Source: Gemmataceae bacterium
GTDB taxonomy: Bacteria; Planctomycetota; Planctomycetia; Gemmatales; Gemmataceae
Direction: 5' to 3'
Length of the DNA: 41,728 bases
NCBI GenBank assembly: GCA_026419115.1
Contig: JAOAAA010000018.1
Coordinates: forward strand, 1 to 41,728
How positions within the stretch are numbered: position 1 is the first letter of the stretch; each line of letters begins with the position of its first letter. Below the pieces are notes generated by a model. The model saw only the letters and a list, made by a program, of their open reading frames with translations. It did no database searches and had not been told where the DNA came from. The position numbers and the translations under genes are program-made. Below are positions 26,296 to 36,078 of this stretch, one piece after another.

Positions 26296-29200
26296 TCAAG
26301 AAAGAAGAGCATGCTGGGAAGAAGGAGAAGAATCGTTGCGGGTCAGTCGCATTAGAAGAAAATAGGTTGCCGGTGTGGCAATCAGGGCAAGTAGAACCGA
26401 GATGGCCAAAGCCCCCATGACCGCGATCGCTAAAGGACGTAACATCTGATTGCCCGTTCCCTCGCCAAGAACAATTGGTAACATCCCGAGAGCAGCAGCC
26501 AAGGAAGTCATCAGCACCGGTCGTAAACGGCGTCGGCCCGATTGGATCAGCGCTTCGGCAAGAGAAAGCCCTGTTTCTCGAAGATGTTCTACGCGATCGA
26601 GCATGAGGATACCGTTCTTGGCAACGATACCAAGCCCAATAATCGCTCCAAGGAAGGAGATAATATTTAAGGGAGTATCGGTCAGCCACAAGGCCAACGT
26701 CACACCAAATAAGGAAAGCAGCGATCCCCAAACAATCGCCAACGGAGCCAGCAGAGAGCGGAACTCGATAAGCAAAACCAAAAAGACAAGAACCAAGGCT
26801 AAAACTAAGACCAACGTGAGATTCCGGAATGATTCTTGTTGCTGTTGATATAAGCCCCCGTATTCAATAGAATAACCGAGACGATCGGGCAAATCTCGAT
26901 CGAGTTTCTCGCGAATATCTCGCACCGCACTACCTAGGTCTCGATCGTTGGTGCGAGCACCTACAGCCACATACTGACGTAAATCTTCACGACGGAGTTC
27001 TAGTTGACCGGCTTCGCGTCGCCGCTGTGCAATAGCACTGAGTCGGGTCCCTGCCCCGCCGAGTTCGGACCGAACCAAAAGACTTTCAATCTGTGCTGCA
27101 TCGCGAACGAACTTGGGATCCACCACGACCCGAACAGGAATTAAACGATCGCCCTCTAGGACACTCGCAGGGGCTTCCCCGAGTAAAGCAATGTTCAGAG
27201 TTCTGGCAGCATCGTCGCTTTTAATTCCGTAGCGTGGTAATTCAGACCAGTTGAGTCGATAGATCTGAGCAGAACCGGTGTAAACAAGGCCATCATTCAC
27301 ATCGACCACACCAGGAATGCCTTTTCCATCTTTATCTTCTATAGCTTCAGCAATTTTAGGGGCAATCTCCTTGAGCTTAGCCACATCGGTACTGAAGACT
27401 TTGATTTCGATCGGAGCGGGTGCCCACATCAAGTCGGTAATCAGGTCTCCCAAAATGCCCGCCAAGGAAATCTTGAGAGCCGGCTCGGTTTCCTCAATCC
27501 GTTTGCGGAGATCGTCTTTGATTTCTTCAACAGAACGAGAACGATCTTTCTTTAATTTGACGAGGAAATCGCCAAAGTGAGGAGCGGCCAAGGCCAAGGC
27601 CAAGCGAGCGCCCGTTCGTCGAGAGTAGCTTTCAACTTCAGGGGTTTCAGCCAACAGCTGTTCGACATGTCGGAGAACCCGATCGGTTTCCGAAAGAGCC
27701 GTGCCCGGTGGCATTCGATAATCCATCACAAAGCCCCCTTCATCCATTTCAGGTAAGAAATCCGACTTGAGGTGTTGATACAGTCCCCATGCCCCCAGCA
27801 AAGTCATCAACGACAGCGTAACCGTCGCCACACTATGACGAAGAGCCACCCGAGCCAATCGTTCATAGAGAGCAATCAAAAGTCGAAGAATGGGTCCGGC
27901 ATGTTCATGATGATCGTGGTTTGAAGGATGGGGTTCAGCGGGTGATGACTTGGCAAAGCGAGCCACCAAAGTAGGAGTGAGTGTCATTGCCAAGACTAAA
28001 GAGGTGAGTAAGGAGACAACCATCGTAATCGCCAAGGAACGGAAAAAGACTCCTTGAATGCCATCGATAAAGGCTAATGGAATAAAAACGACTACAGGAG
28101 TTAAGGTAGACCCGACCAGTGGAACGATCACTTCACCCGCAGCGGCTTCAACAGCCTGAATGGGTGACAAGCCTGCGGTGATGTGAGCCGTGATAGCTTC
28201 CACAACCACAATAGCATCATCGATGACAAGGCCCACTGCAGCGGCGATCCCCCCTAGGGTCATGAGATTGAAACTCAGGCCGAGAGCTTTCATCGCGACC
28301 AATGCCGCCAGAATCGCCACCGGAATAACGACAATGGCAATGAGCGTCGTGCGGGCAGTGGCGAACCAAGATTGTCCGCTCTTGAGGAAGGCAAACATAA
28401 TCGCCACCGAAAGGAGCAAGCCAAAGAAGACGCTTTCCCAAACACCGCCTACGGCATCTTGAACCAATAACGATTGATCGTAGAAGAAAGCAATCTTCAC
28501 ATCGGGTGGAAGCTCTTGACGTAATTGTTCGAGTTCGTGTTCTATATCCGACTTGATGTTGAGGGTACTTCCATCGGGTTGGCTACGGACATTCAAAAGG
28601 ACGGCTCGTCGGCCATCGGCAGAAACAATTTTGAAATCAGGTTCTTGACCGGCAACAATCTCAGCAAAATCTTTGACGCGGACAGGTCCGCTATCGGCTT
28701 GGGCGACGACCAACTCGGCAATGTCACTGGCGGTGGCGACCCGACCATCCACAAGAGTCAGGTAAAGTTGATGTTCCTCATCGTGCATGCCTGCATCGGC
28801 GATGAGGCTCCCTTTGCGGAGCGCGTCGCTAACTTCACCGAGTGAAAGTTTATAGGCTTCCAGTCGAGCGGGATCGATCCGAACATGATATTCGGGAATG
28901 CGCCCACCCACGATATCGACGCGAGCAACCCCGCGAACGCGGATAAGGTGGGGTTTCACATTGTATCGAGCCAAAGACCAAAGCTCGGTTTGGCTTCGAT
29001 CGGTACTACTAGTTAGCGATAGACCAAGAATGGGGAAAGCCGAGAATGTCATCCGATAAACGTTGGTCGTAGCCGTCGGCGGAAGAGTTGCCCGAATCTG
29101 TGCGAGCCTTCCTAAGACGTAAAGCTCCGACTGCTTCATATCAACGGACCAATCAAAGAAAACATTGACCTCGGCCGAACCTCGACCGGTTCCTGTGCGG

Positions 29201-29466
29201 ATACTGACCACCCCCGGAATATCCTTCATCGCCTCTTCAACGGGACGAGTGATTGTCGCCATCATCTGATCGGCGGGCATGACACCATTATCGATGAGAA
29301 TCACCACGCGAGGGAAATTCGTTTGCGGAAAGACCGACGAGGGCATCGTCCGAGCAGCAAGAATCCCCGCAAAAGATAAGCACAAAGTCAAAAACAGAAT
29401 TGCCTTGGACTGTCCAGCGATAAATTTTCCAAAAGCGGTCGTGGGAATCGAGGTTGCATGATTCAT
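26296..29466 (-). CDS. RND-family efflux pump, inner-membrane subunit
   Basis: This proton-driven transporter of the AcrB/CzcA superfamily would export a toxic compound or metal through the periplasmic adaptor and outer-membrane channel encoded just upstream. From ATG 29466 it has 1056 residues, the normal size; the frame extends upstream into the adaptor gene. Proton-relay aspartates are present in helix 4 (GLVIDDAIVVVE, about 416-417). Duplicated halves, porter domains and GLGIVAKNGILMLDRVEH in the second half fit the family. A histidine-rich loop (PHPSNHDHHEHAG, about 511-523) lies between the halves and may bind metal. It is the last gene of the regulator-kinase-channel-adaptor-pump operon. 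Confidence 0.93.
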   Translation of the reverse strand: MNHATSIPTTAFGKFIAGQSKAILFLTLCLSFAGILAARTMPSSVFPQTNFPRVVILIDNGVMPADQMMATITRPVEEAMKDIPGVVSIRTGTGRGSAEVNVFFDWSVDMKQSELYVLGRLAQIRATLPPTATTNVYRMTFSAFPILGLSLTSSTDRSQTELWSLARYNVKPHLIRVRGVARVDIVGGRIPEYHVRIDPARLEAYKLSLGEVSDALRKGSLIADAGMHDEEHQLYLTLVDGRVATASDIAELVVAQADSGPVRVKDFAEIVAGQEPDFKIVSADGRRAVLLNVRSQPDGSTLNIKSDIEHELEQLRQELPPDVKIAFFYDQSLLVQDAVGGVWESVFFGLLLSVAIMFAFLKSGQSWFATARTTLIAIVVIPVAILAALVAMKALGLSFNLMTLGGIAAAVGLVIDDAIVVVEAITAHITAGLSPIQAVEAAAGEVIVPLVGSTLTPVVVFIPLAFIDGIQGVFFRSLAITMVVSLLTSLVLAMTLTPTLVARFAKSSPAEPHPSNHDHHEHAGPILRLLIALYERLARVALRHSVATVTLSLMTLLGAWGLYQHLKSDFLPEMDEGGFVMDYRMPPGTALSETDRVLRHVEQLLAETPEVESYSRRTGARLALALAAPHFGDFLVKLKKDRSRSVEEIKDDLRKRIEETEPALKISLAGILGDLITDLMWAPAPIEIKVFSTDVAKLKEIAPKIAEAIEDKDGKGIPGVVDVNDGLVYTGSAQIYRLNWSELPRYGIKSDDAARTLNIALLGEAPASVLEGDRLIPVRVVVDPKFVRDAAQIESLLVRSELGGAGTRLSAIAQRRREAGQLELRREDLRQYVAVGARTNDRDLGSAVRDIREKLDRDLPDRLGYSIEYGGLYQQQQESFRNLTLVLVLALVLVFLVLLIEFRSLLAPLAIVWGSLLSLFGVTLALWLTDTPLNIISFLGAIIGLGIVAKNGILMLDRVEHLRETGLSLAEALIQSGRRRLRPVLMTSLAAALGMLPIVLGEGTGNQMLRPLAIAVMGALAISVLLALIATPATYFLLMRLTRNDSSPSSQHALLS

Positions 29467-29470
29467 GGTG

Positions 29471-30784
29471 TTATTTGCCTCCACCAACGGGATTCAGGGG
29501 TTTGACCGGCGTACCCTCGGGAAGCGCATAACCCCCTTCGACAATCACTTGATCTGCTTCTTTGAGTCCGTGAGCAACGGCCACCCAGCCGTCCGCTTTG
29601 AGTTCCGATTCACCTATCAAAGCCAATTCGACTTCCGTGGGAACAGCCTTGCCATCGCGAACGATAACCACCATTGTTTTCCCTTCCTCATTCACCGTGT
29701 AAGCGGTTTCAGGAAAGGCCAGAGCTTCCACAGGTTGTCCCAGAAGGGTCACCCGAACAGTCATGCCAACTCGAAGGGTCCCTTCGGGATTGGGGACCCG
29801 CAAACGTAGGGGAACATCACCGGTGATCCCTTCAGTCTGTCGGCTGAGCCAACCGGTGCTGGCAGGGAGTTTCTTTCCAGGAAAGGCCAAGCAGTGAACC
29901 TGAGCAATCACGCGCCCTTGCGGGATCGGGAACATACCACTGACGAAAGGCAAACGATTGGAAGGGATGCGAGCTTGCACAATCACTTCAGAAGAATCGA
30001 GTAAGGTAACCAAAGGAGTACCGACATCAGCCCGTTGACCAATCCGAGCTTTCATATCAACCACTTCCCCAGCAAAAGGAGCAACCACTTTACAATAATC
30101 GAGCTGCAGTTGAGCCGAATCGACTTGGGTGCGAGCCTCTTTGCGTTGTTCTTCGCGAGGTCCTTTTTCCAACAAACGTAATTGAGCTTCGGCCGTGTCG
30201 AGTTCTGCCTTCGCCGCCTCCGCATTGCGAATGTCATCGAGCAGTTGAATTTCGGGAACCAGTTCGGGGCTGCGAGTGCGAGTCTCCCGTGATTTACGGA
30301 GTCGGGCATCCATCGCCTCATGATTGGCTTTCATCTTCGCCACCAAGGCTTGGGCTTGGGCCAATTCCTCGGGTCGTGGTTTGGCGATCAAACGAGCATA
30401 GGCGGCCTCGGCTTGTGCTAAACTGGCCCGAGCGGGACGATCATCTAATTGAACCAAAGTCGCGCCTGCAGGAACATGATCTCCCTCTCGGGCCACCAAT
30501 TGATAAACGAGTCCCGAAGTAGCTGCGGTGAGAGTGGCAAAGCGTTCGGGATCAGCCAAGACGGTGCCAATCACTTCTACCGATGGAACCAGAGTTCGTC
30601 GCTCAACATGGGCAACCCGCACAGGCACCGCAGCTCGGTCGGAATGATCTGCCGCTTTGTCACCGTGTCCCTCACGGGCTGCAGAAACCGTGCGAAAGAC
30701 AACGTAGGACCCCAAAGCAATTCCCATGAGGACCAAGATCGAAATACCAGATCGAAGGAGTCGTTTCCAGATGATACGTATCAC
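29471..30784 (-). CDS. RND efflux periplasmic adaptor (membrane-fusion protein)
   Basis: The adaptor links the inner-membrane pump to the TolC-type channel. The 437 residues start with one membrane anchor (SGISILVLMGIALGSYVVF), then a linker with histidines (REGHGDKAADHSDRA), a barrel/lipoyl first half (VREGDHVPAGATLVQLDDRP-like sequence LVAREGDHVPAGATLVQLDD), a long coiled-coil hairpin rich in Ala/Glu (about 115-215), the second lipoyl half (YCKVVAPFAGEVVDMKARIG) and a C-terminal beta-barrel ending VVEGGYALPEGTPV. Its ATG overlaps the channel gene stop by four bases (ATGA) and its stop lies four bases before the pump ATG, so the three are translationally coupled. Confidence 0.93.
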   Translation of the reverse strand: MIRIIWKRLLRSGISILVLMGIALGSYVVFRTVSAAREGHGDKAADHSDRAAVPVRVAHVERRTLVPSVEVIGTVLADPERFATLTAATSGLVYQLVAREGDHVPAGATLVQLDDRPARASLAQAEAAYARLIAKPRPEELAQAQALVAKMKANHEAMDARLRKSRETRTRSPELVPEIQLLDDIRNAEAAKAELDTAEAQLRLLEKGPREEQRKEARTQVDSAQLQLDYCKVVAPFAGEVVDMKARIGQRADVGTPLVTLLDSSEVIVQARIPSNRLPFVSGMFPIPQGRVIAQVHCLAFPGKKLPASTGWLSRQTEGITGDVPLRLRVPNPEGTLRVGMTVRVTLLGQPVEALAFPETAYTVNEEGKTMVVIVRDGKAVPTEVELALIGESELKADGWVAVAHGLKEADQVIVEGGYALPEGTPVKPLNPVGGGK

Positions 30785-32250
30785 TTCTTTTCCCCTTTGC
30801 CCGGTTCATCGGGCTTGATAAGAGCAGCCGGTTGCATAGCAAGGGCCGGATCACCCACCGCCTGAGCTAGGTCGGCCAAAGCCGAGGTGTAAGCCAATAA
30901 CGCATCGAGATAGCCATCTTGAGCACGCAAAAGTTTACGACGAACGTCGAGTAATCGCAAAACGTCCACGCCACCTTGCCCCTGCTCGAACAACAGTTCC
31001 GAATCGCTCAAGGATTTTCGTAATGCCGGCAGAATTTCTTTGCGATAGTTCTCGGCCCAGTTTTCCGCTTCTGCTAACCGTTGAACAGCCAAACGAACAT
31101 CTTGGCTAATTTCTATTTCCACTTGCCGCACACCCGCCAAGGCCAAAGATCGTCGAGCCAACGCTTGCAAACGCTCGCCTGGTTTGCGATTCAGCACAGG
31201 AATAGGAAATTGGACCTTGGCCCCCAGAAAGCGCGTGCGAGCATCATCATACTCGTACACGGGACCTACCTGAGGATTCCCAAAACGATCGGCCGATTGG
31301 AACAGATATTCGGCTTCCGCTTCGGCCACAGCCGCTAACCGAGCAAAACGATCGGGCCGTAATTCTTGGGCAGCCGCCAGAAACTGTTCGACTTGCCCAG
31401 CGGGTACACCACGCTCGAGAGTGCCTACCGGTTCCACCGATCCTTCCGGTATCCCCAATGCTCGATAATAGTCGCGTTTGGCGGTGATCAGTGCCGTGCG
31501 GTTGAGATTCACTTGCGCTTGCACATCATTCACTTCGGCCCTTGCCACCATCAAATCGCCCGACTTGAGCTTACCTTGTTCCACCAAATCCTTGATCTGC
31601 TCGACCGACTTCTGATTCAAACGCAAAAACTCCTCGCTGACGGCCAATTTCCCTTTGCGATAGAGATATGCGTCAAATGCTCGAATGGAGTTCACAGCCA
31701 CCGTGAGTTCTTGAGTGGCAATTTCCCAATCGGTCCTCGTTAACGCAGCAAAGGCTTGCTGCTGACGGAACTTTTGCTGACGGAACAGCTGCACTTCCCA
31801 AGTGATTTGGTGACCGTTAAAGAAGGAATTATCAACAGGATTAGCCGAATTCTTCGCCTGCAACAATGTCCCCTGATAGATCGGGTTAAATGGATACGTT
31901 TTGGCAATCACCACCCCTGCAGCCGCCACACCATGTTGCTCGCGAAAGGCCATTAACTGAGGATTCTGGGTCAAAGCATATTGCAACGTGCCTTGTAATG
32001 TGAGTTGTTGTGTGGGTGTTGAATCTTCGGTTTCCTTTGCTACTACAGGAACAATGTCCGAAGCACAATAAGGTTTCTTCATGGAAATCGATTGGTAACT
32101 CCGACTCGCAGAGGAATCCCCCCCCCAATAAGGTGGTGCATACGCTTGCGGTGTCCGAGTGCTACATTCCTGTGGTGTGGTACAACCTAACATTAATGAG
32201 AGGAGACCCACCACACCCAGAATTCTTTTGGACCGATTTTCCCAGATCAT
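30781..32250 (-). CDS. TolC-family outer-membrane efflux lipoprotein
   Basis: The 489 residues begin with a lipoprotein signal (LGVVGLLSLMLGC, lipid on Cys 23) and continue with the two outer-membrane efflux protein repeats: TLQYALTQNPQLMAFREQ, the helical RQQQAFAALTRTDWEIATQE, LVEQGKLKSGDLMVARAEV, and in the second half LFEQGQGGVDVLRLLDVRRK. It forms the trimeric channel through the outer membrane. It overlaps the kinase gene upstream by four bases and the adaptor gene downstream by four bases. A G run of 9 bases (coding strand; C at 32118-32126) lies near its 5' end, encoding YWGGDS just after the signal region, where slippage would switch expression off. Confidence 0.92.
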   Translation of the reverse strand: MIWENRSKRILGVVGLLSLMLGCTTPQECSTRTPQAYAPPYWGGDSSASRSYQSISMKKPYCASDIVPVVAKETEDSTPTQQLTLQGTLQYALTQNPQLMAFREQHGVAAAGVVIAKTYPFNPIYQGTLLQAKNSANPVDNSFFNGHQITWEVQLFRQQKFRQQQAFAALTRTDWEIATQELTVAVNSIRAFDAYLYRKGKLAVSEEFLRLNQKSVEQIKDLVEQGKLKSGDLMVARAEVNDVQAQVNLNRTALITAKRDYYRALGIPEGSVEPVGTLERGVPAGQVEQFLAAAQELRPDRFARLAAVAEAEAEYLFQSADRFGNPQVGPVYEYDDARTRFLGAKVQFPIPVLNRKPGERLQALARRSLALAGVRQVEIEISQDVRLAVQRLAEAENWAENYRKEILPALRKSLSDSELLFEQGQGGVDVLRLLDVRRKLLRAQDGYLDALLAYTSALADLAQAVGDPALAMQPAALIKPDEPGKGEKK

Positions 32251-33896
32251 TGTCCGTCTTCCTCCCTTACTGGCAAAGCTGCCGACAGATTCGCAGAATT
32301 TTGAGTAAGATCGGCCAAATCGGTTCGAGATTTATTAACTCCCAAGTCATCATTCACAGATTTGTTCAACGAGCGAGTAATCCGTTGTTCTCCCTCTTTC
32401 CCATGCTCTTCAGCCTTAAGCAAATTCCCAGAATTATTTGGTCTGACTAAATGAAGACGAAATTCACTCCCTTTCCTCAGTTGACTAGTCACTTCAAGGG
32501 TGGCACCAAGAATTCGGATGAGACGATGAACAACCGTTAGCCCCAAACCGGTACCAGCTTTGCCAAGCCAGCGAGCCTGTTCGGTTCGGAAGAAAGGTTC
32601 AAACAAACGCTGACAATCAGCAGGAGAGATACCACACCCCTGATCGATCACCGAGATTGTAATTACTTGCTCTTTTGCCGTCAGCCGAATGGTGATAGGG
32701 GTTTTCGCTTCACTATATTTACAGGCATTATCCAACAGATTATCCAAGACCTGTCGGAGTAACGGGGAATAGGTGCGGATGGGAAAGGGGCCTCCCTCGG
32801 CATGAAAGTGAATATCCTCGGACCGAACATGGGATTGCCAACCTTCGAGCCAACCGTGGCACCATTGTTCCAACTCAATATGCTCGGATTCAGGGAGAAC
32901 GGCCGCGTTCTCCGGTCGGGCAAGAAACAACAGCGATTCGATAATCTGAGTTAATTGACCGCCTCGGCGGCGAACCGTCTCTAGGGCACGACGATACTCC
33001 TCGACACTGCGATCCTGACGGAGCACCACTTCAACCGCAGTGAGCATCGCACCCAGAGGGGTCCGCAATTGGTGCGAGGCATCGCCGGCAAATCTTTGTT
33101 GTCGTTCCAACGACTCTCGAAGGTCTGCCAACAATTCATTGAAGGCCAAACCCAAATCTTCCAATTCGTCATGCGTTGGGGACACTTCCAGAAATTTCTT
33201 TTGATCGTTACTTTGGCGAATCGCCCGTGCTGTATTAGCCATCCTCGTCACCGGAGCTAAAGCACGCCGACAAATCCGCCGACCGAGCAAAGCGGCCAAC
33301 AACCAAACACCCAAAGAAAGCAAACCCAACCAAATTGCCAATTGTCTCAGTGTTGCAGTAATTGGTTCTTGATTCAGGGCCACCGTGAATATCAGTTGGT
33401 CGGCGTTGAAAGTTCGATCGTGGCGGAGAGTCGTGGAAGACGGACTTTCCCCGCTAGGAAAAGGTTGATGAAAGGAACCCACACGGGGAGACTCCCAACC
33501 TTCCAAAAACAAAGGTTCAAAAGAGCCGGCACTCACACGGGCTGCCAAAACCCGCCAATGGTTATTCGTGAGAGGAGGAACATTTTCGTTGACAACGTGT
33601 TCTAAATTGCGTGAACAATCGATCAATCGGCCATCACTCGAATGAACGGTCCAACGGAGTTGATCGGGGCCTTCATCCTCCCCCAACGTGATCCGTCGTA
33701 GTAATGGTTCCCATTCCACATGATCGGCAAAAACTTCGGTCGAAGCCACCAGTGTTTGCAAGGCCGCTTCCAATCGATGATTTGCTTGATGATGCAAATA
33801 GGTCGCTGCAAGAAAGTACAATGCAACCGAGAATCCCACCAGAACGACAGCTAAACTGGCAAGTGCATACAGTGAAAGTCGATTGATTAGGTTCAT
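32247..33896 (-). CDS. Sensor histidine kinase of the RND operon (CusS-like layout)
   Basis: The 549 residues show membrane helix 1 (about 8-34), a periplasmic sensor domain (35-185), helix 2 (about 187-206), HAMP, the dimerisation box GDASHQLRTPL with His 275, N box NLLDNACKYS (about 386-395), G1 VIDQGCGI, F box FEPFF and G2 GTGLGL. It would phosphorylate the regulator encoded just upstream, overlapping by four bases (ATGA). After the ATPase domain there is an extra tail of about 65 polar residues (485-549) absent from the paralogue at 34669-36078. The sensed ligand is unknown; the neighbours suggest a compound exported by the pump. It is paralogous to the second kinase, with alike N-termini (NLINRLSLY versus KLSNRLALF). 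Confidence 0.93.
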   Translation of the reverse strand: MNLINRLSLYALASLAVVLVGFSVALYFLAATYLHHQANHRLEAALQTLVASTEVFADHVEWEPLLRRITLGEDEGPDQLRWTVHSSDGRLIDCSRNLEHVVNENVPPLTNNHWRVLAARVSAGSFEPLFLEGWESPRVGSFHQPFPSGESPSSTTLRHDRTFNADQLIFTVALNQEPITATLRQLAIWLGLLSLGVWLLAALLGRRICRRALAPVTRMANTARAIRQSNDQKKFLEVSPTHDELEDLGLAFNELLADLRESLERQQRFAGDASHQLRTPLGAMLTAVEVVLRQDRSVEEYRRALETVRRRGGQLTQIIESLLFLARPENAAVLPESEHIELEQWCHGWLEGWQSHVRSEDIHFHAEGGPFPIRTYSPLLRQVLDNLLDNACKYSEAKTPITIRLTAKEQVITISVIDQGCGISPADCQRLFEPFFRTEQARWLGKAGTGLGLTVVHRLIRILGATLEVTSQLRKGSEFRLHLVRPNNSGNLLKAEEHGKEGEQRITRSLNKSVNDDLGVNKSRTDLADLTQNSANLSAALPVREEDGQ

Positions 33897-34585
33897 GCTC
33901 CCTCCGTAGAAATCGGGTCACCTAGCATGTATCCCCTTCCTCGAACTGTATGAATCAAACGCGGTCCATGTGCCTCCAACTTCCGCCGGAGTTCCATGAT
34001 GTGCACTTCCAAAGTGTTCGAGGTGCCATCATAAATTTCTTCCCACACTTGTTCGTACAAACGAGTGCGAGAAAGAACCTCTCCTGGATGACGAAGAAAA
34101 AAGGCCAGCAACGCATGTTCTCGGGCCGCCAACCCCAAGGGCTTACCTGCCCGTTCAGCACGATTGGTGGCAGGGTCTAGCAAAATATCACGATGGCGAA
34201 GAATCAGAGAGGCATTTTGAGTGGTTCGCCTTAACAGGGCTTGCACGCGGGCAAGTAATTCTTCATACGCAAATGGTTTGCAAAGATAATCGTCGGCACC
34301 AGCTTTGAGACCTTCGACTCGTTGGGCGACCCCATCACGGGCTGTTAAGAATAATACCGGAGAAGTTTTTCCTATCTGTCGAAATTCTTGCAACAGAGCA
34401 AAGCCATTCGGTCCGGGTAACCACCAATCCAGAATCACCAAATCCCAATGCAATGCTCGCAGGGCATGGCTTCCTTCATAACCATCGGCTGCTACTTCCA
34501 CAAGGTAGCCTTCTTCCCGCAATCCTTGGGAGACATATTCTCTCAATTCGGGGTCGTCCTCGACCAACAATATCCGAAACGACAT
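33893..34585 (-). CDS. OmpR/PhoB-family response regulator of the RND operon
   Basis: The 230 residues comprise a receiver domain (acidic pair in VEDDPE, phosphorylation site Asp 53 in VILDWWLPGP, FLTARDG, Lys in LCKPFAYEEL) and a C-terminal winged-helix DNA-binding domain (LSRTRLYEQVWEEIYD, SNTLEVHIMELRRKLE and VRGRGYML). GGGAGG precedes the ATG. It heads the regulator-kinase-channel-adaptor-pump operon. The double tryptophan after Asp 53 is shared with the second regulator at 37190 and is not the common form (usually LDLMLP), which marks the two as recent paralogues. Likely DNA targets include its own promoter region; only 83 bases separate it from the preceding kinase gene, so read-through is possible. 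Confidence 0.95.
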   Translation of the reverse strand: MSFRILLVEDDPELREYVSQGLREEGYLVEVAADGYEGSHALRALHWDLVILDWWLPGPNGFALLQEFRQIGKTSPVLFLTARDGVAQRVEGLKAGADDYLCKPFAYEELLARVQALLRRTTQNASLILRHRDILLDPATNRAERAGKPLGLAAREHALLAFFLRHPGEVLSRTRLYEQVWEEIYDGTSNTLEVHIMELRRKLEAHGPRLIHTVRGRGYMLGDPISTEGA

Positions 34586-34668
34586 TTTTTGCCTCCCTTG
34601 AACTTCAATTCAAACGTATTCTAACTGACCAAGATAAGCAGATCATGAGGTGATTATAAATTGCAAGT

Positions 34669-36078
34669 TTATACTTGAAATAAAATCGCAAACGTGCAGC
34701 CATGCTCGTGACGAAGCAATTGGAGAGAGCCTCCCAAAGTTTGGATGAGGCGCGAAGAGGTGGCCAAGCCAAGACCGACACCGGGCAAGCCCAAACGTCG
34801 GGATAAGCTGGAACGAAAAAATGGCTCAAACACCTGTTTGAGTTCTTCCGAGGGGATTCCAGTACCCTGATCCTCCACCACAATAATCAGCGTTTTCTCT
34901 TGGCGAGATAAAGTCACATGCACGGGACAATCAGCAGGGCTGTATTTTAAGGCGTTATCGATCAAATTATCTAGGGCCTGACCCAGTAACACTGGCTCTA
35001 CTTTTAACAACATCGGGTCGTTATTAGGTATTACCAGTTGCAGACGTGAATAGTGAGAATGATTCCCCCACGAGGTTTGTATATGCATAGGTAACCATTC
35101 GGAGAGAGTAACGAGCATTCTCTCAGGTTTGTCCAATTCATGATCTGCTCGTGCTAGATACAATAGCGATTCGACAATCTGACTCAAGCGTTCAACCTGA
35201 GTGATCCCTCCAGCGAGGACGCGACGATACTCACACGCTTCCCGATCTCGTCGCAACGCCACCTCGAATTGACCACGCAGAGCGGTCAAGGGTGTTCGGA
35301 GTTGATGCGAAGCCTCGGCAGTGAATCTCTCTTGCCGTAGGTAGGCGTCGTGCAAGCGACTCAACAAATCATTAAAACTCACGGCCAAATCATAAAGTTC
35401 ATCCCTGCTCGATGAAAGCGGTAGTTTTTGTTCCCAGTTGGTGGCAGAGATTTGCTTGGCCGCATCGATCATACGAGTGACCGGTGCTAATGCACGACGG
35501 CTTAGCCATCGACTGCTCAAGGCAATCAAACCAACTAGACCCAGCGAAACTCCTACTAGGCTCCATGCCAAGGTTCGCAACCATTCAAACACCGGTGTCA
35601 CCGGTAATGCCGTCACAAAAATGAGTCGCTGATAGCGGTCTGGCCTTGGTCGATCAGGAATTTCAAAGCTATCAGGGTGGTGCACAGCTCGCCATACGAG
35701 CTGCCAAGTTTGTCCTTCTCTAGTGAGTTGTTTTTGTTGTTGCCCAAGGGGGGGGGTATCCATATCGATAACAGAGTTTAACCAGTCAGGTAAATTTTCT
35801 GAACCATCAATACGATGCCCCTTCTCATCGTAAACCGCCCAGACCAGTAACAAACGTTCATTTCGCTCGAACAAAGGCCGATTGTGTCGTTCCCATTCCA
35901 GACCATCTGGTTCCACCTCCACAATAGCCATGAGAGTGTCGAGTGTAGTCCCTGTAAGATCATCGATTTGCTTAATTAGGTGCCAACGAGTCAACCCGTA
36001 AATCGCGGCGGAAAAGCAGAGTAATACCCCTGCTAAAGTTGCCAGATGGAACAAGGCTAAGCGATTACTCAGTTTCAC
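34669..36078 (-). CDS. Second sensor histidine kinase, paralogue of the RND-operon kinase
   Basis: The frame is open from 36132, but GTG 36078 gives an N-terminus (KLSNRLALFHLATLAGVLL) that aligns with the first kinase, so 469 residues are preferred; this start lies 14 bases inside the transporter gene. Parts: helix 1 (about 8-30), periplasmic domain (31-165), helix 2 (about 168-188), HAMP, H box AEASHQLRTPL with His 258, N box NLIDNALKYS (371-380), G1 VEDQGTGI, F box FEPFFR, G2 GVGLGL. It should pair with the regulator at 37190-37873, from which it is separated by the BASS transporter gene. The periplasmic domain differs from the first kinase, suggesting another signal. It lacks the extra C-terminal tail. 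A C-run of 9 bases on the coding strand (G at 35748-35756) lies in the sensor domain. Confidence 0.92.
   Translation of the reverse strand: MKLSNRLALFHLATLAGVLLCFSAAIYGLTRWHLIKQIDDLTGTTLDTLMAIVEVEPDGLEWERHNRPLFERNERLLLVWAVYDEKGHRIDGSENLPDWLNSVIDMDTPPLGQQQKQLTREGQTWQLVWRAVHHPDSFEIPDRPRPDRYQRLIFVTALPVTPVFEWLRTLAWSLVGVSLGLVGLIALSSRWLSRRALAPVTRMIDAAKQISATNWEQKLPLSSSRDELYDLAVSFNDLLSRLHDAYLRQERFTAEASHQLRTPLTALRGQFEVALRRDREACEYRRVLAGGITQVERLSQIVESLLYLARADHELDKPERMLVTLSEWLPMHIQTSWGNHSHYSRLQLVIPNNDPMLLKVEPVLLGQALDNLIDNALKYSPADCPVHVTLSRQEKTLIIVVEDQGTGIPSEELKQVFEPFFRSSLSRRLGLPGVGLGLATSSRLIQTLGGSLQLLRHEHGCTFAILFQV

Noticed and set aside
25968-26296. tRNA gene as a possible integration site of a mobile island
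   Set aside because: No integrase gene and no second copy of the tRNA 3' end was seen in the window.
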